64,000 bases of DNA from MFZZ01 sp964582715. GTDB lineage: Bacteria; Patescibacteriota; Microgenomatia; UBA1406; GWC2-37-13. Shown here piece by piece: positions 24,725 to 34,970 of the stretch. Under the pieces are notes generated by a model that was not told the DNA's origin, searched no databases, and was given only the letters and a program-made list of their open reading frames with translations. Numbering within the stretch: position 1 is the first letter of the stretch; each line of letters begins with the position of its first letter. The position numbers and the translations under genes are program-made. The DNA lies in the NCBI GenBank assembly GCA_964582715.1, contig CAZOSM010000002.1, positions 310,001 to 374,000 of the forward strand, written 5' to 3'.

Positions 24725-27700
24725 AAACGTGTAAATGCGAGAGCTTCTTCTCGTAAATCGTTAATAATACCTTTAAATGCACGGCGATAGTGAGATGGAC
24801 TTAAATCATTTCTTTTATTCTTAATATATTGTAACTTTCTTTCTAGTGTGTTACTTCCTTGCCCTGTAGGACCCCGGCTTACTTGCTCAATAAGATGCTG
24901 CTGTAACATAGTAGCTAGCTTATCTGGTGGAAGTATCTCTTTTAAGTGTTTGAATACTTCATCTCTATTGGGAAGTGCCTGATATTTAAATATAAGATCT
25001 AATGTCTTGAAATAGCCTTCAGGGTAGCCAGTTGCTTGCTCTGCCGGAGTATATTTTGTATCACCCTGTTGTACTATTACAGTTGAGGTATAGACATCTA
25101 AATTCTGCATGTATTCTTCTCGCGCTTCTGCAAAAATATCTCCTTGTCTATCTGACATTCCCTGTATATTTGGAATTGCCGCTTTGTATGCTCTTAGTCG
25201 TTCGGCCTCTTTATTGACACCTGTTTTAACTTCCTGTCTTTTCGTTTCAAGTGTTTTAAGTCTTGTTTCAATATACTTATTTTCTAACTCAAGTGCTGAT
25301 TTATACCTACCTGTTTTCATCTCCGGTGTATTTTTCTTAAGAAGAGCATATTGAATGGCGTTATTAATATGTGCTCTATCCTGCTGTTCAATAGCTGGAT
25401 CCTGTGTAGGATTCCACCCCCAGTTCTGATAAGCTTCATTAAGAATTTCATCAACTGTCTTTGTATCTATATCTGTCATACCTTTTCCACTTATCTCAGA
25501 ATAGGCTTTAACCTGATCAACCGTATAAAGACCATTGGAGATTTCGACAAGACGTAATTGAGCTTCTGACTTTGCTTGAATCACTGATTGCAAAGCTTGG
25601 TCTCTATTTTGATATATTCTAATTCCCGCCTGGTCAACAAGTCCTTCAGCTCTATTTACCAACTCTTCAATACTAAGTGTATTTAAATCTACTTCTGTTA
25701 TACCATTTGTAGTTAACTTAGTAACTTCCTGATGCATCGCATCAATATTTACCTGTGCTTGTTGTACTTGTTCTCGAAGTGCGCTTTGAATATTTTTTTG
25801 TGCTTCTCTATATTTTTGCTTATTTTCTCGTAATCCCTTAATTTGCTCTTGAGTAGATTTAATTTCACCTTCAAGTTCCTGAATTTGAGTACTATATTTT
25901 ATTTCTACAGCTTTTTTTGCATTAATAACAATATCATTCAAAGCATTTGTATTTCGTTGCATATTCTGCGGCAGCGCATTAAACATTCTATTTATTTCCG
26001 CTACAGTTTCATCAGAATAGGTGGTCCTTAATGCTGATAAACGATATGTAAGTGAATTAGCTTGATTTTGTTGGGTTCCCTGTAAATTTTCTAGTAAGGT
26101 AGTAATTTTGGCATCAATTGCAGCTTCTACCGTTTGGTTTTGCCCTACTACTAAACTATATTCATCGGTAAGAGTTTCCATTACCTCCTGAAGTTTTTCC
26201 TGACTCTCTCCGCTTCCTTTAAATGCGACGAGTTTATCATCTACTTCTTTTTTCCTTTCTTCAAGCTTCTTTTTTTCTGCGTCAAGTTCTGCTTCTCGAT
26301 CTTTCACGGCTGGACCATCTTCTGTTAATGTCTCCAGTTTTTGATCTATTGATTTTGATGCTTCCTGTAGTTCTTGACTAAATGCTTTGTTATCTGCCTC
26401 TTCTTTCTTTTTTTCCTGTCTTACCTGTTCATCTTGTACAAATGAATCCACCATTTTAGACATCACTCTTTTGCGGGCTTCCATATAGCGCCTTGTATTA
26501 CCTTCTGAATCGAGGTTATCTACATTGTATGTAAGTCTAGAAATATCTGCAGAAGTAGCTGAAGTAAAATCATTATTTCCAATAGTGGGCGTAGTATTGG
26601 GATCGCGAATTGCCCCAGATTCTACAAAAAACGTAATATTTGGAGTATTAAGAGGAGGATGAATTTTAGGATCCCAATCAACAGGTCCTGTAGTTGTATT
26701 CATTTTAACTCTTCTGTTTTGGAGTACAAGAGGTGGTTGAGCATTTGGGTTATTAATATTTTTAAGATAATCCTGAATTTCCTGATTAGTTGCAGGCTGA
26801 TAAGATACTACGTTATTTACTGTCACTTGTTTAAAAAAAGCACCATCTTCTGAACCAAAAAAAGGATCACCTGGCTTTCTACCCAATTTATCGCGAACTC
26901 CACCTTGATTCGGCTTAAATTCATCTTCAATCATTCTTTGCCAATGTACTCCCAATTCTTCGCTACTCATACGTGGATGCTCATTCTTTCTTCCTTTTAA
27001 GAAGCGTTGTTCTGGTGAGGCATCTTGTTTATTTATATCTACCCCTAAATCCTCTAGAAAATGAGATCTAGCATACATGCCCACTAATACTTCCTCTCTT
27101 ACATCATCAGGATTTCGTTGTGATTCAGCTACCCGCTCGGTCACTGGTTTCACACTAAGCGTTCCATTTTCCACTTTATAATCATGTACATCTATACCAG
27201 TCAGCGCTTTTATATATGCTGCCTCTTGAGGATTACGTTGTAATTGCTCCAGTCCTGCGACGCTACGTTGAAGATCTAGCGTTACACCATCTCTCATTGC
27301 AGACTTTGCGGCTCGAATACCAACGCCAGTAAGTAATCCACCCAAGAGACCAACTCCTCCACCAACAACTGCTGCATTCTGTACCGAGACCGGTTCACCA
27401 CTTAAGTACGAATAATGAATTGCACCCAACGCACTTAAAGAAGTAAATCCACCAGTTGAAGAAGCAAGTAAACCTACATTGGTCAGTACGCCTTTCATGC
27501 CAGGAATCCTGTCTGCCAACTTATTAAGCCTCCCTTGATCAATTCCCAGTTTTACCGAAAGCCCTTCTGATACGGTATTTCGACCTCCTCTTGGTTCTTT
27601 TACCCCTTCGAGCGCTAAAGCAAACAGCTTTTGAGCATTTACGTCTTCAATAAGCTGCGTGGTGATCATCATGCCGCGGGATGTTTTAAGAAAGTTAGCA

Positions 27701-28089
27701 AGCTTTGCCTGATCGACTCTTGTACCATCTTCTGAAATAATCTGATCAAGAATTGCTGCTTCATGTGAATGCAAACCGTTTTTACCAAACAAATCTTCAT
27801 ATTTGATTGGATTACCTTGCTCATCATTGGCAACGATTCCATCTTTTTTAAACTGTACAATCCGCTCAAAGTGATTCGTCATGAAATTGTTATACGATTG
27901 TCTTGTATCTTCTTTAATAACGACAGTCTCCGATTTAAATCCTTCTCCTTCATGGCCTGTTGCGGTAGTTTCTTTATTTGTTCCCCCGGTTAATAAGAAG
28001 TCACGCCTATTAAAAGTAAGTCCTTGTTCAGAAGCCACAGGAGTAGAATTGGAGTTTGTACCTCCACCATTTTCAACAATTTCTGCCAT
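24721..28089 (-). CDS. Giant orphan protein with membrane hairpin and long coiled coils (1122 aa)
   Basis: No family is recognised. The N-terminal ~200 residues are polar. A Gly/Ala-rich hydrophobic region (about 200-262, VGLLASSTGGFTSLSALGAI and AAVVGGGVGLLGGLLTGVGI) looks like a membrane hairpin. The rest is charged, with long coiled coils at about 550-900 and a helical C-terminus. A TAGTAT box ends 6 nt before the ATG. The coupled 114-aa gene, the 116-aa gene and the divergent tail-anchored coiled-coil gene at 28144 form a CPR-type orphan cluster. It could be a cell-envelope or division scaffold; that is a guess. Confidence 0.7.
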   Translation of the reverse strand: MAEIVENGGGTNSNSTPVASEQGLTFNRRDFLLTGGTNKETTATGHEGEGFKSETVVIKEDTRQSYNNFMTNHFERIVQFKKDGIVANDEQGNPIKYEDLFGKNGLHSHEAAILDQIISEDGTRVDQAKLANFLKTSRGMMITTQLIEDVNAQKLFALALEGVKEPRGGRNTVSEGLSVKLGIDQGRLNKLADRIPGMKGVLTNVGLLASSTGGFTSLSALGAIHYSYLSGEPVSVQNAAVVGGGVGLLGGLLTGVGIRAAKSAMRDGVTLDLQRSVAGLEQLQRNPQEAAYIKALTGIDVHDYKVENGTLSVKPVTERVAESQRNPDDVREEVLVGMYARSHFLEDLGVDINKQDASPEQRFLKGRKNEHPRMSSEELGVHWQRMIEDEFKPNQGGVRDKLGRKPGDPFFGSEDGAFFKQVTVNNVVSYQPATNQEIQDYLKNINNPNAQPPLVLQNRRVKMNTTTGPVDWDPKIHPPLNTPNITFFVESGAIRDPNTTPTIGNNDFTSATSADISRLTYNVDNLDSEGNTRRYMEARKRVMSKMVDSFVQDEQVRQEKKKEEADNKAFSQELQEASKSIDQKLETLTEDGPAVKDREAELDAEKKKLEERKKEVDDKLVAFKGSGESQEKLQEVMETLTDEYSLVVGQNQTVEAAIDAKITTLLENLQGTQQNQANSLTYRLSALRTTYSDETVAEINRMFNALPQNMQRNTNALNDIVINAKKAVEIKYSTQIQELEGEIKSTQEQIKGLRENKQKYREAQKNIQSALREQVQQAQVNIDAMHQEVTKLTTNGITEVDLNTLSIEELVNRAEGLVDQAGIRIYQNRDQALQSVIQAKSEAQLRLVEISNGLYTVDQVKAYSEISGKGMTDIDTKTVDEILNEAYQNWGWNPTQDPAIEQQDRAHINNAIQYALLKKNTPEMKTGRYKSALELENKYIETRLKTLETKRQEVKTGVNKEAERLRAYKAAIPNIQGMSDRQGDIFAEAREEYMQNLDVYTSTVIVQQGDTKYTPAEQATGYPEGYFKTLDLIFKYQALPNRDEVFKHLKEILPPDKLATMLQQHLIEQVSRGPTGQGSNTLERKLQYIKNKRNDLSPSHYRRAFKGIINDLREEALAFTRL

Positions 28090-28143
28090 GATTTAATACT
28101 ATTTGAATAAGTATTTTATTTCAAGTATCATCTATATATACGT

Positions 28144-29442
28144 ATGAGCGAAGTTCAAACTGGTCCAGAAATAGTCCAACCGCAAGTAGATCAGATACTC
28201 CTTCAGGAGACTTCTCTACTTGCACAAAGTGCTCTTGATAATAGAGCATCTGAAATTGCAAAAGAAGTTGAAGGACTGACTACAGATGAAAGACAGGCTA
28301 AATACCCATCGGGGTCACCTGAATCAGCGCTACTCACCTACCACCAACTGGGTAACATGCAGGAAGGTCGGATCGACCCACCACATAGTTTAACTGGTCA
28401 ACCACTTGTGTTATTTAAAGAAGGCAATAATGTGGATACTTTTCAGGCAGAAAATGCACAAAAATTCCAGGTAAGTACTATAAGAGGTGCCCATCGCAAA
28501 AATGGTGAGCTTTTTATCGAATGCGACCTGGTAGAACCGAGTTCAGAAGGTGGTATGGGTCAGGAAACACTCATAAATCAACATATCCCTGCTCGGCTTT
28601 TACAAGATGCTCAATCTATAGCCATTGAACCAACTCTTCTTGCTGATACTGGTATCTCTGACTCTCAAAAAACCCTTATTAAAGCACACAATCAACTCCA
28701 ATCACAAGGAGTTGAGAATGTACAAACTCCACATCTGGAAGATGCAGTAAAAACAGAAGCTGAAGCACAAGGAAAGCTCTTAGCTGATCCATTAAAGCAA
28801 CTTCTGACACAAAGGAAAGATGCACTTCCCTCAGAAAACATTACAGAAGAGCAAATTCAAACAAGAGATCGCATAGATCAAGCTCTAGCTACTCTCGAGG
28901 ATCATACTCTAGCAACGCCTGAATGCTATGCAGCAGTTCTTGGTGCTCTTGGCCCAGCTGAAGTTCAAGCTCAAATTGCTCAAGAAGTACTAAGTATCGA
29001 ACAGACTAAGCAGAATATTAAGCAACTAGAAACTGCACTCGCTGCAGCTCCAGCTGACCAAAAGCTAGCTATTCAGGAACAGATTAATCAACAAAAAAAT
29101 ACTCTCGAAGAAGCGAGTAACAGACAAAAAAGATTACAGGAATCCCTGACTTTCTTTGATCAACCCGAGTTACTCACAAAAGCTATGGAACTTATTCAGT
29201 CTGCAGATGTATCTCCAGAGGTAGCAAAAAGCGTAAATGAAAAAATGGCCAATGGAGACTTTGCGGGCGGCTTGGGAGAACTCGTACAAAATAAGTTCGA
29301 TCAGCTTGATGAACAAACCAAACAAACTATCTTAAAGGGACTCGGTAAAAAAGCAGGTGAGGCACTTATGTATGGTGGAGGTGGTATAGCTCTTATGACA
29401 TTACTTTTCTTATTCAATGCGCTAAATGAAATAGGTCAATAA
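28144..29442 (+). CDS. Tail-anchored coiled-coil orphan protein (432 aa)
   Basis: The protein is soluble for 400 residues. It has a beta-containing region at about 75-160 (VLFKEGNN, QVSTIRGAHRKNGELFIECD) and coiled coil at about 270-350 (QTKQNIKQLETALAAAPADQ). One hydrophobic segment lies at the very C-terminus (about 405-425), the form of a tail anchor. It is divergent from the 1122-residue gene, only 54 bp between the ATGs, with a CTATAT box 6 nt before its own ATG. No family is recognised. It ends immediately before galT, tail to tail. Confidence 0.65.
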   Translation: MSEVQTGPEIVQPQVDQILLQETSLLAQSALDNRASEIAKEVEGLTTDERQAKYPSGSPESALLTYHQLGNMQEGRIDPPHSLTGQPLVLFKEGNNVDTFQAENAQKFQVSTIRGAHRKNGELFIECDLVEPSSEGGMGQETLINQHIPARLLQDAQSIAIEPTLLADTGISDSQKTLIKAHNQLQSQGVENVQTPHLEDAVKTEAEAQGKLLADPLKQLLTQRKDALPSENITEEQIQTRDRIDQALATLEDHTLATPECYAAVLGALGPAEVQAQIAQEVLSIEQTKQNIKQLETALAAAPADQKLAIQEQINQQKNTLEEASNRQKRLQESLTFFDQPELLTKAMELIQSADVSPEVAKSVNEKMANGDFAGGLGELVQNKFDQLDEQTKQTILKGLGKKAGEALMYGGGGIALMTLLFLFNALNEIGQ

Positions 29443-30327
29443 TTACTCCCCTCTTAACTCATCTAATTTATTAATCAATCGTTCTATCTCCGCTTTTCTA
29501 CCTCTAAGCGCTTGTGCTGCTTCTTTGGGATCCACAACATTTACAGAGAGTCCTGTACCCAACTCGAAGCCTGCTCTATACACAAAACGCGGAATAATAC
29601 GTATATACCAATTCTCTTTTGGATGGATAAAAAAGTTATAACTAAACTCCTCGCCTGTCTTACTTTTTGTTTTATGTAATTCTTCAAGCTGAATGAGAAT
29701 CTTCTGAAAAATTTCTGCCAGGTCTGTTATCTGCTCATCTGTTATATCTCCAAACATTGTTTCTTCTTCTTTTGGTGACAGCCAAACCTCATATGGCCAC
29801 TGGGAAAAGTCGGGACAATAAATATTGAAGAACTTATTCTCACGGACAATGTTATTCAATGGCTCGCGTTGTAGAGTGTCCAAATTAATCTGTGATGGGA
29901 TCACCACCAGCTGTGAATGAGGATGTCTTATAGAAGCTCCCGCATGCTGTCCTTTATTACAAAAGATAAGAACCTGCCCTTTATCTTTATAAAAGTTAAA
30001 ACGTTGTCTATATGCTTGAAAAAGCTTTTCTAAATGCGTAAGAGATAATTCATGTAGATCTTTTTCTTCATGCGGGGAATGCACAATAACTTCATGTAAA
30101 TCGGTTATTGGAAATTTATTGGGAACTACTCGCACCTCCCAGCCTTTTGTATCAGGTTCTCCTGCTCCTATTCTAAAGGTTTCATTAGGTGAAAGCAGCT
30201 CATTCCCTTCACAAAAAGGACAGATCGTACAGAAATACGAATCTTCACTAGGTTTTGGTCTGTTGGTACGGTTCTCAGCAATAATCACCCACCGACGGGA
30301 CATAATATCTGGAACATATTTAGCCAT
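29443..30327 (-). CDS. galT: Galactose-1-phosphate uridylyltransferase
   Basis: The 294-residue protein has the HIT-superfamily GalT motifs: an N-terminal zinc-type CxxC (CPFCEGNE), RVVPNKFP, and the active-site HPHSQLVVIP whose His forms the uridylyl intermediate. It lacks a few C-terminal residues of the E. coli enzyme and is closer to the short bacterial/archaeal form. It exchanges UMP between UDP-glucose and galactose-1-phosphate, feeding UDP-galactose to surface glycosylation. No galK or galE is in the window. TATAGT ends 5 nt before the ATG. Confidence 0.92.
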   Translation of the reverse strand: MAKYVPDIMSRRWVIIAENRTNRPKPSEDSYFCTICPFCEGNELLSPNETFRIGAGEPDTKGWEVRVVPNKFPITDLHEVIVHSPHEEKDLHELSLTHLEKLFQAYRQRFNFYKDKGQVLIFCNKGQHAGASIRHPHSQLVVIPSQINLDTLQREPLNNIVRENKFFNIYCPDFSQWPYEVWLSPKEEETMFGDITDEQITDLAEIFQKILIQLEELHKTKSKTGEEFSYNFFIHPKENWYIRIIPRFVYRAGFELGTGLSVNVVDPKEAAQALRGRKAEIERLINKLDELRGE

Positions 30328-30386
30328 ACTACACTATAAAATATTTAAACGGTAAAACTCAAGAGAACATGATTTATAATTACCCT

Positions 30387-30911
30387 ATGAAACTAATAGT
30401 TGGCCTTGGTAATCCAGGAGAAAAATACATACACACAAGACATAATGCTGGTTTTATGTTTGTCGATTATCTGTATGAAAAAAGAGAGGTGGTCAAAGCA
30501 TGGAAGTTTGATAAGTATGTAAATGCAGAAACCTCACTCGTTACGAATGATAAGCTTGAATACCTTATTGTTAAGCCACAAACCTTTATGAACCGTTCTG
30601 GTGAAGCAGTAACTAAACTTGCAATCAAATACTCTGTCCCACCCGCAGATGTATATATCGCACATGATGATTTAGATTTTCCTTTAGGTGAGTTTAAAAT
30701 AAGCTTAGGTAAAGGTCCTAAACTGCATAATGGCATACGATCTATTGAAGAGGTTTGGAAGACAAAAGAATTTTGGCGTATACGTCTTGGCGTAGATAAC
30801 CGAGAAGCTCCTATTTCTGGTGAAACATATGTACTTTCAAACTTTACAGAAAATGAAATGTTAACCTTTACTAAAACCTGTGAACATATTGTCAATTCGT
30901 ATTTCTCATAA
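30387..30911 (+). CDS. pth: Peptidyl-tRNA hydrolase
   Basis: The 174-residue protein has the Pth motifs GLGNPGEKY, the catalytic His in TRHNAGF (residue 19), KPQTFMNRSGEAV and the HDDLDFPLG loop. It releases peptides from tRNA after premature drop-off. I start it at 30387 rather than 30369 because TATAAT at 30375-30380 ends 6 nt before this ATG and covers part of the longer N-terminus. The C-terminus is slightly shorter than in E. coli. Confidence 0.95.
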   Translation: MKLIVGLGNPGEKYIHTRHNAGFMFVDYLYEKREVVKAWKFDKYVNAETSLVTNDKLEYLIVKPQTFMNRSGEAVTKLAIKYSVPPADVYIAHDDLDFPLGEFKISLGKGPKLHNGIRSIEEVWKTKEFWRIRLGVDNREAPISGETYVLSNFTENEMLTFTKTCEHIVNSYFS

Positions 30912-30992
30912 TTGACTCTCTACCTAAGTGTCTGACATTGTCATGAAGCCCTTTCCTTCAAGCAAAACCCTTTTTATGGTATAATTATCTTT

Positions 30993-32201
30993 ATGGCAAA
31001 AAGAAAATTACGCATCTTGTATTTGCTCGTTTTCCCATTTTACGGCTCTGGATCAGGCACCTATGCACGTTACCTGGCAAAAACAGTAAACAAAAAACAC
31101 ACAGTAGCCGTTGTCACTCCTGATACAAGACCAGTAAACGGTGTAAAGCTCTATCCCCTTAAAATGCCATTTAAAGTAGCATTTACTGGGCACCCTGAAT
31201 GGCCAAACTGTAAATTATTTACTGAAATTTCTCACAAAGATATTCTCCGTATCCATCAGGCATTTATGGAATCATCTGTTGCTGCTGTTGAAGATTTTAA
31301 GCCTGATATTATTCATGTTCATCATGGTTTCCCTCTTTCTTGGGCAGCCAGATTTATTAAGTCAACATATCAGATTCCATATGTAGTCACCATTCATGGT
31401 TCAGAGTTACCTACCGCTCAAAAAGATCAAAGATATAATGCGCTCACGATGGATGCATTGAGAAAAGCAAGAAAAATTATTCCAAATTCCACTTACACTA
31501 AAGAGTGGTCTGCAAAGGCATTTGGTTCTGAATTTAGAAGAAACATGCAGGTTATCCCTGGCGGTGTTGATACCGACCGCTTTCACCGGGTACCAACTAA
31601 AGATATAGATGAAGAGCTTGATTTAAAAGGTAAAAAAGTGGTGGTATTTGCAGGTAAACTTACGAAGTATAAAGGTGTCCAATATTTAGTCAAAGCAGCT
31701 CCTAAAATACACGGAGAGATACTTATTGTTGGCAATGGTCCAGAGCGCAAAGATTTAGAACAAGTTGTAAAAGAAAGAAAAATAACAAATGTTCGTTTTT
31801 TAGGTCATGTAGGAGATCAAACAGACAGACTTATTCAGCTTTATACGCGTGCTGACGTCTTTATCGCACCTTCCATTTGGGATGAACCACTTGGTTTGGT
31901 AATTCTTGAAGCAATGGCATGCGAAACGCCTGTTGTTGTTACTAAAAAAGGTGGTATTCCACTTGCTGTGAAGGAAGGGAAAAATGGCCTATTTATTAAG
32001 CCCCGTCGTGTAAATGAACTTGCTGAAAAAGTAAATAAACTGTTAGATGATGATGAGATGAGACACAAAATGGGACAAAAAGCTCGAGAAATAGCAGTCA
32101 ATAAATTTTCCTGGGATATGATTGGCGAGAGTTTTATTCGCATTTACGAACGATTTGCAGATACACGTGCGTGGTCTTACCCCATTAACAAACTCAAATA
32201 A
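30993..32201 (+). CDS. GT4-family glycosyltransferase
   Basis: The 402-residue protein has two Rossmann halves. The N-terminal half opens RILYLLVFPFYGSGSGTYAR and the C-terminal half starts at KKVVVFAGKLTKYKGVQYL. The donor-binding EX7E region is APSIWDEPLGLVILEAMACE, near residue 300. The family transfers a sugar from a nucleotide donor with retention; substrate is unknown. TATAAT at 30980-30985 ends 7 nt before the ATG. It is followed 56 bp later by a second GT4-type gene, suggesting a small surface-glycan cluster. Confidence 0.92.
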   Translation: MAKRKLRILYLLVFPFYGSGSGTYARYLAKTVNKKHTVAVVTPDTRPVNGVKLYPLKMPFKVAFTGHPEWPNCKLFTEISHKDILRIHQAFMESSVAAVEDFKPDIIHVHHGFPLSWAARFIKSTYQIPYVVTIHGSELPTAQKDQRYNALTMDALRKARKIIPNSTYTKEWSAKAFGSEFRRNMQVIPGGVDTDRFHRVPTKDIDEELDLKGKKVVVFAGKLTKYKGVQYLVKAAPKIHGEILIVGNGPERKDLEQVVKERKITNVRFLGHVGDQTDRLIQLYTRADVFIAPSIWDEPLGLVILEAMACETPVVVTKKGGIPLAVKEGKNGLFIKPRRVNELAEKVNKLLDDDEMRHKMGQKAREIAVNKFSWDMIGESFIRIYERFADTRAWSYPINKLK

Positions 32202-32257
32202 CATCTTCATTTCTTGAAATAACTTCTCTCCTCCATTAAGATAATGGTACTCACAGT

Positions 32258-33478
32258 ATGAAAAAAATTGCACTCATTCACTATGCCTATCCCCCTGTTA
32301 TTGGTGGTGTGGAGGTTCTGATGAAAGAACATGCTGAAGTTCTAACTCAAATGGGATACCAAGTAACCGTTCTTGCAGGTTCAGGAAAAACTCATTCGAG
32401 CAATATTAAGGTTATAGAACTGCCTGAACTGCAGTCATTAAAAAATTTTGATGCAGAATTGCAAAACGTACTTGATCATAATGAAATACCTGCTGCGTAT
32501 CATGAATTAGTAAACAAAATAGAATCACTACTGAACGAATATTTGCAAGAAATGGAAGTTGTGATAGTCCATAATATGATTACTGTCAAAAGAAATTTAC
32601 CTTTTATAGAAGCATTCACCAGATTTTCCCAAAAGAATCCTACCAAAAAAATTATTGCTTATACACATGATCATAATTATATTCTGGAAGAAAAACTTAA
32701 TTACCCAGAAAAAGTTATTGATCTTGAAAAAAAACTACTGACAACCCCTATTCCTCATGCCACCTATGTCACTATTTCTCAAACATTTGCCAAGCTACTT
32801 ACACAGGTTCTTGGTGTACCACTTGATAAAATAATAACTATTCCAAATGGTATAAATACATTCAGATTTCTTGAGATAGATCCGATTATTCGAGAATTTA
32901 TTACCACATATGATCTCATGAATAAATTCCCTATTATCCTCTCCCCTGTTAACATAGTGGAACGGAAAAATCTCGAATATGCTGTAGAAATTCTTGGAGA
33001 ACTTAAAAGGAAATATCCTAACCTTTGCTATATCATTACTGGTCAAACTTCTAAGCATAAAGATACATCTAGCTATTTTGACAAAATAAAAGACCTTATC
33101 AAACAAAAACAACTAGATAAAAACACACTATACTTTTCATACATCTATAATCGCTATTTGCATGATAAAGAAATTCATGACTTATACACGATTTCCGATG
33201 CAGTATTCTATTTTTCTAAAAGTGAGAACTTTGGTTTACCACTTCTAGAAGCCTCACTGAGCAGAACACCAATTTTCTCTTCAAATTTAGATGTCTTTAC
33301 CGAAGTCCAAGGAAATTCTCCATTTGCTTTTGATTATGAAAAACAGTCTCCTCAAGAAGTTGCAGAGACGGTTATCTCATTTCTGGAAAATGATATAGTT
33401 ACCAAGCAGAATTATAAAATAAGGACTACTTATGACTTAAAATCTATTGTTGAAAAACATTTATTGCCGTTGTTTTAA
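32258..33478 (+). CDS. GT4-like glycosyltransferase
   Basis: The 406-residue protein has a GT-B fold. The N-terminal half starts IALIHYAYPPVIGGVEVLMKEH with the Gly-rich acceptor loop; the C-terminal half has the donor site FYFSKSENFGLPLLEASLSRTP, a recognisable EX7E variant. It is more divergent than the first GT4 protein. The next gene starts one base after its stop, so a shared transcript is likely. Confidence 0.87.
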   Translation: MKKIALIHYAYPPVIGGVEVLMKEHAEVLTQMGYQVTVLAGSGKTHSSNIKVIELPELQSLKNFDAELQNVLDHNEIPAAYHELVNKIESLLNEYLQEMEVVIVHNMITVKRNLPFIEAFTRFSQKNPTKKIIAYTHDHNYILEEKLNYPEKVIDLEKKLLTTPIPHATYVTISQTFAKLLTQVLGVPLDKIITIPNGINTFRFLEIDPIIREFITTYDLMNKFPIILSPVNIVERKNLEYAVEILGELKRKYPNLCYIITGQTSKHKDTSSYFDKIKDLIKQKQLDKNTLYFSYIYNRYLHDKEIHDLYTISDAVFYFSKSENFGLPLLEASLSRTPIFSSNLDVFTEVQGNSPFAFDYEKQSPQEVAETVISFLENDIVTKQNYKIRTTYDLKSIVEKHLLPLF

Positions 33479-33479
33479 C

Positions 33480-33809
33480 ATGAAATCAATTTCAGACATC
33501 TTAAATAAATTCGACCCATTAGAAGATAAATATATATCCCGAGAATTCCAGGCTTATGGCTGTTACTTGGCAGAAAAGCTTCAGGAAGAAAGAAGGAAAA
33601 GTCTATTTATTCGTTTGGCTAAAGTAATTCCACGACCCATTTTAGAAGAAGCATTACGCTTTGTGGTAGATTCAAATGCCAGAAGTAAAGGTGCTCTTTT
33701 TATGTGGAAACTTAAAGAAATGGGAGCTTGGGAACGATACTATAAAGGAACACCAATTAGTAAAAAACGGAAAACAACTAAGAAAAAAAAGAAAGCATTA
33801 GATGCATAA
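33480..33809 (+). CDS. Orphan 109-aa basic protein co-transcribed with a glycosyltransferase
   Basis: The ATG at 33480 is one base after the upstream stop (TAAcATG). The small soluble protein is helical (GCYLAEKLQEERRKSLFIRL, EEALRFVVDSNARSKGALFM) and ends in a Lys-rich tail (KKRKTTKKKKKALDA) that could bind nucleic acid or acidic lipid. I do not recognise the family. The helical fold resembles DNA-interaction or recombination-mediator-like small proteins of CPR genomes, but this is only a visual impression. Confidence 0.6.
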   Translation: MKSISDILNKFDPLEDKYISREFQAYGCYLAEKLQEERRKSLFIRLAKVIPRPILEEALRFVVDSNARSKGALFMWKLKEMGAWERYYKGTPISKKRKTTKKKKKALDA

Positions 33810-33811
33810 TA

Positions 33812-34906
33812 TTACCAATACCCCCATACCCAATAACTCACGTCTCCTATTCCCTGTTCTTTTAGGTATTGGGTTTTTGCCTCTATAGATTGTTCATCTT
33901 CAAACCAGGCGGTATGATTATATCCTTCTGCATCTTTATACGTTATTTTCATTTCTTTTGCTTCTGTATCTCGAGACACTTTACAGGAAGCATAATTACA
34001 TGTTGGTACAAAGCCTCCTTGCGCATCTGCCAAGCTGAATGCAGTTGCTCCTGTGAGCGGCATTCCTTCTTTCCCTAGTGTCCAATCGTACCCAAACTTT
34101 CCAAAGATCACCGATATCTTTGCAGGTTCGACATCTGTTGTAAAATCACGGATCATCTGCTGAAAATCGTATCCATATGTCTTGCGCCCTTTCAAAGGAA
34201 AATTTGGTCCTGGCTCTCCTCGTGATTTATGAAAGTCATAAGCCATAATTAGCACCTTATCTGCTTCTTTTGCAATTTTTTTAACATCATATGGTCGACT
34301 TCGATAATAGGTATCTCCATAAAGAGCTACCTGAAAGACAAGGTTATTTTCTTCCAAAGCTGAAGATAATTGCTTAGTAAACAGGCTAATACTTTCCGTA
34401 ACATCCGTAAATGGTATTACAGATAATTCAAGATCAAGAACGATACCATCAAACCCATATTCTTTTGCAGTAGAAACGACATCTTCAATAACTTGCTCTT
34501 TAGCTTTTGCATCTTCTAGAATTGCTAAATTTGTATCAGTATCTAGCATGCGAACAGTAAGTAACTTCTGATTGGTTGAAGTGTGAGAAATAAAATTAGA
34601 GAGTTGGGCATAACCTTGATCCGAAGTATTTACGCCATCTTTAGTTACTGAGATACCAAAATAGATAGCAGTTTCATATGTATTCAGTGCTGCCAAGTTT
34701 GACATACTCCAATATGGCACAAATACAGACTCCTCTACGTCTTCAGCTGGAACAGCTTTATCTACTGGGGTTGGCGTAGCATACTGAGCTGTTTCCTGTT
34801 GTTGTACTGCTTCTGCCGGGTGTGCTTCTGTCTCTCTTCTAAAACTGTATGAAAAGATAAATCCAATAAAAAGCAGGGCTCCCACAAGAAGAATAAACTT
34901 CTGCAT
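33812..34906 (-). CDS. GH18-family glycoside hydrolase, membrane-anchored
   Basis: The 364-residue protein has an N-terminal anchor (1-21), a short linker and a TIM-barrel domain (about 60-364). It holds the GH18 active-site strand FDGIVLDLE, with the proton-donor Glu at residue 160. Downstream are the barrel strands VLIMAYDFH and the closing Trp-rich strand DVSYWVWGYW. The family cuts beta-1,4 bonds next to GlcNAc, in chitin or peptidoglycan-type glycans. The sequence is of the short bacterial spore/wall type (SleL/YdhD-like) rather than a classical chitinase. Outside location suggests wall remodelling or attack on a host's wall. TATAAT ends 6 nt before the ATG. Confidence 0.88.
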   Translation of the reverse strand: MQKFILLVGALLFIGFIFSYSFRRETEAHPAEAVQQQETAQYATPTPVDKAVPAEDVEESVFVPYWSMSNLAALNTYETAIYFGISVTKDGVNTSDQGYAQLSNFISHTSTNQKLLTVRMLDTDTNLAILEDAKAKEQVIEDVVSTAKEYGFDGIVLDLELSVIPFTDVTESISLFTKQLSSALEENNLVFQVALYGDTYYRSRPYDVKKIAKEADKVLIMAYDFHKSRGEPGPNFPLKGRKTYGYDFQQMIRDFTTDVEPAKISVIFGKFGYDWTLGKEGMPLTGATAFSLADAQGGFVPTCNYASCKVSRDTEAKEMKITYKDAEGYNHTAWFEDEQSIEAKTQYLKEQGIGDVSYWVWGYW

Positions 34907-34970
34907 CTCAATATTATACAGTATTGCTGCATTTGATTAATAAATGTAGGTTGTTCTTACTAAATTCCTA

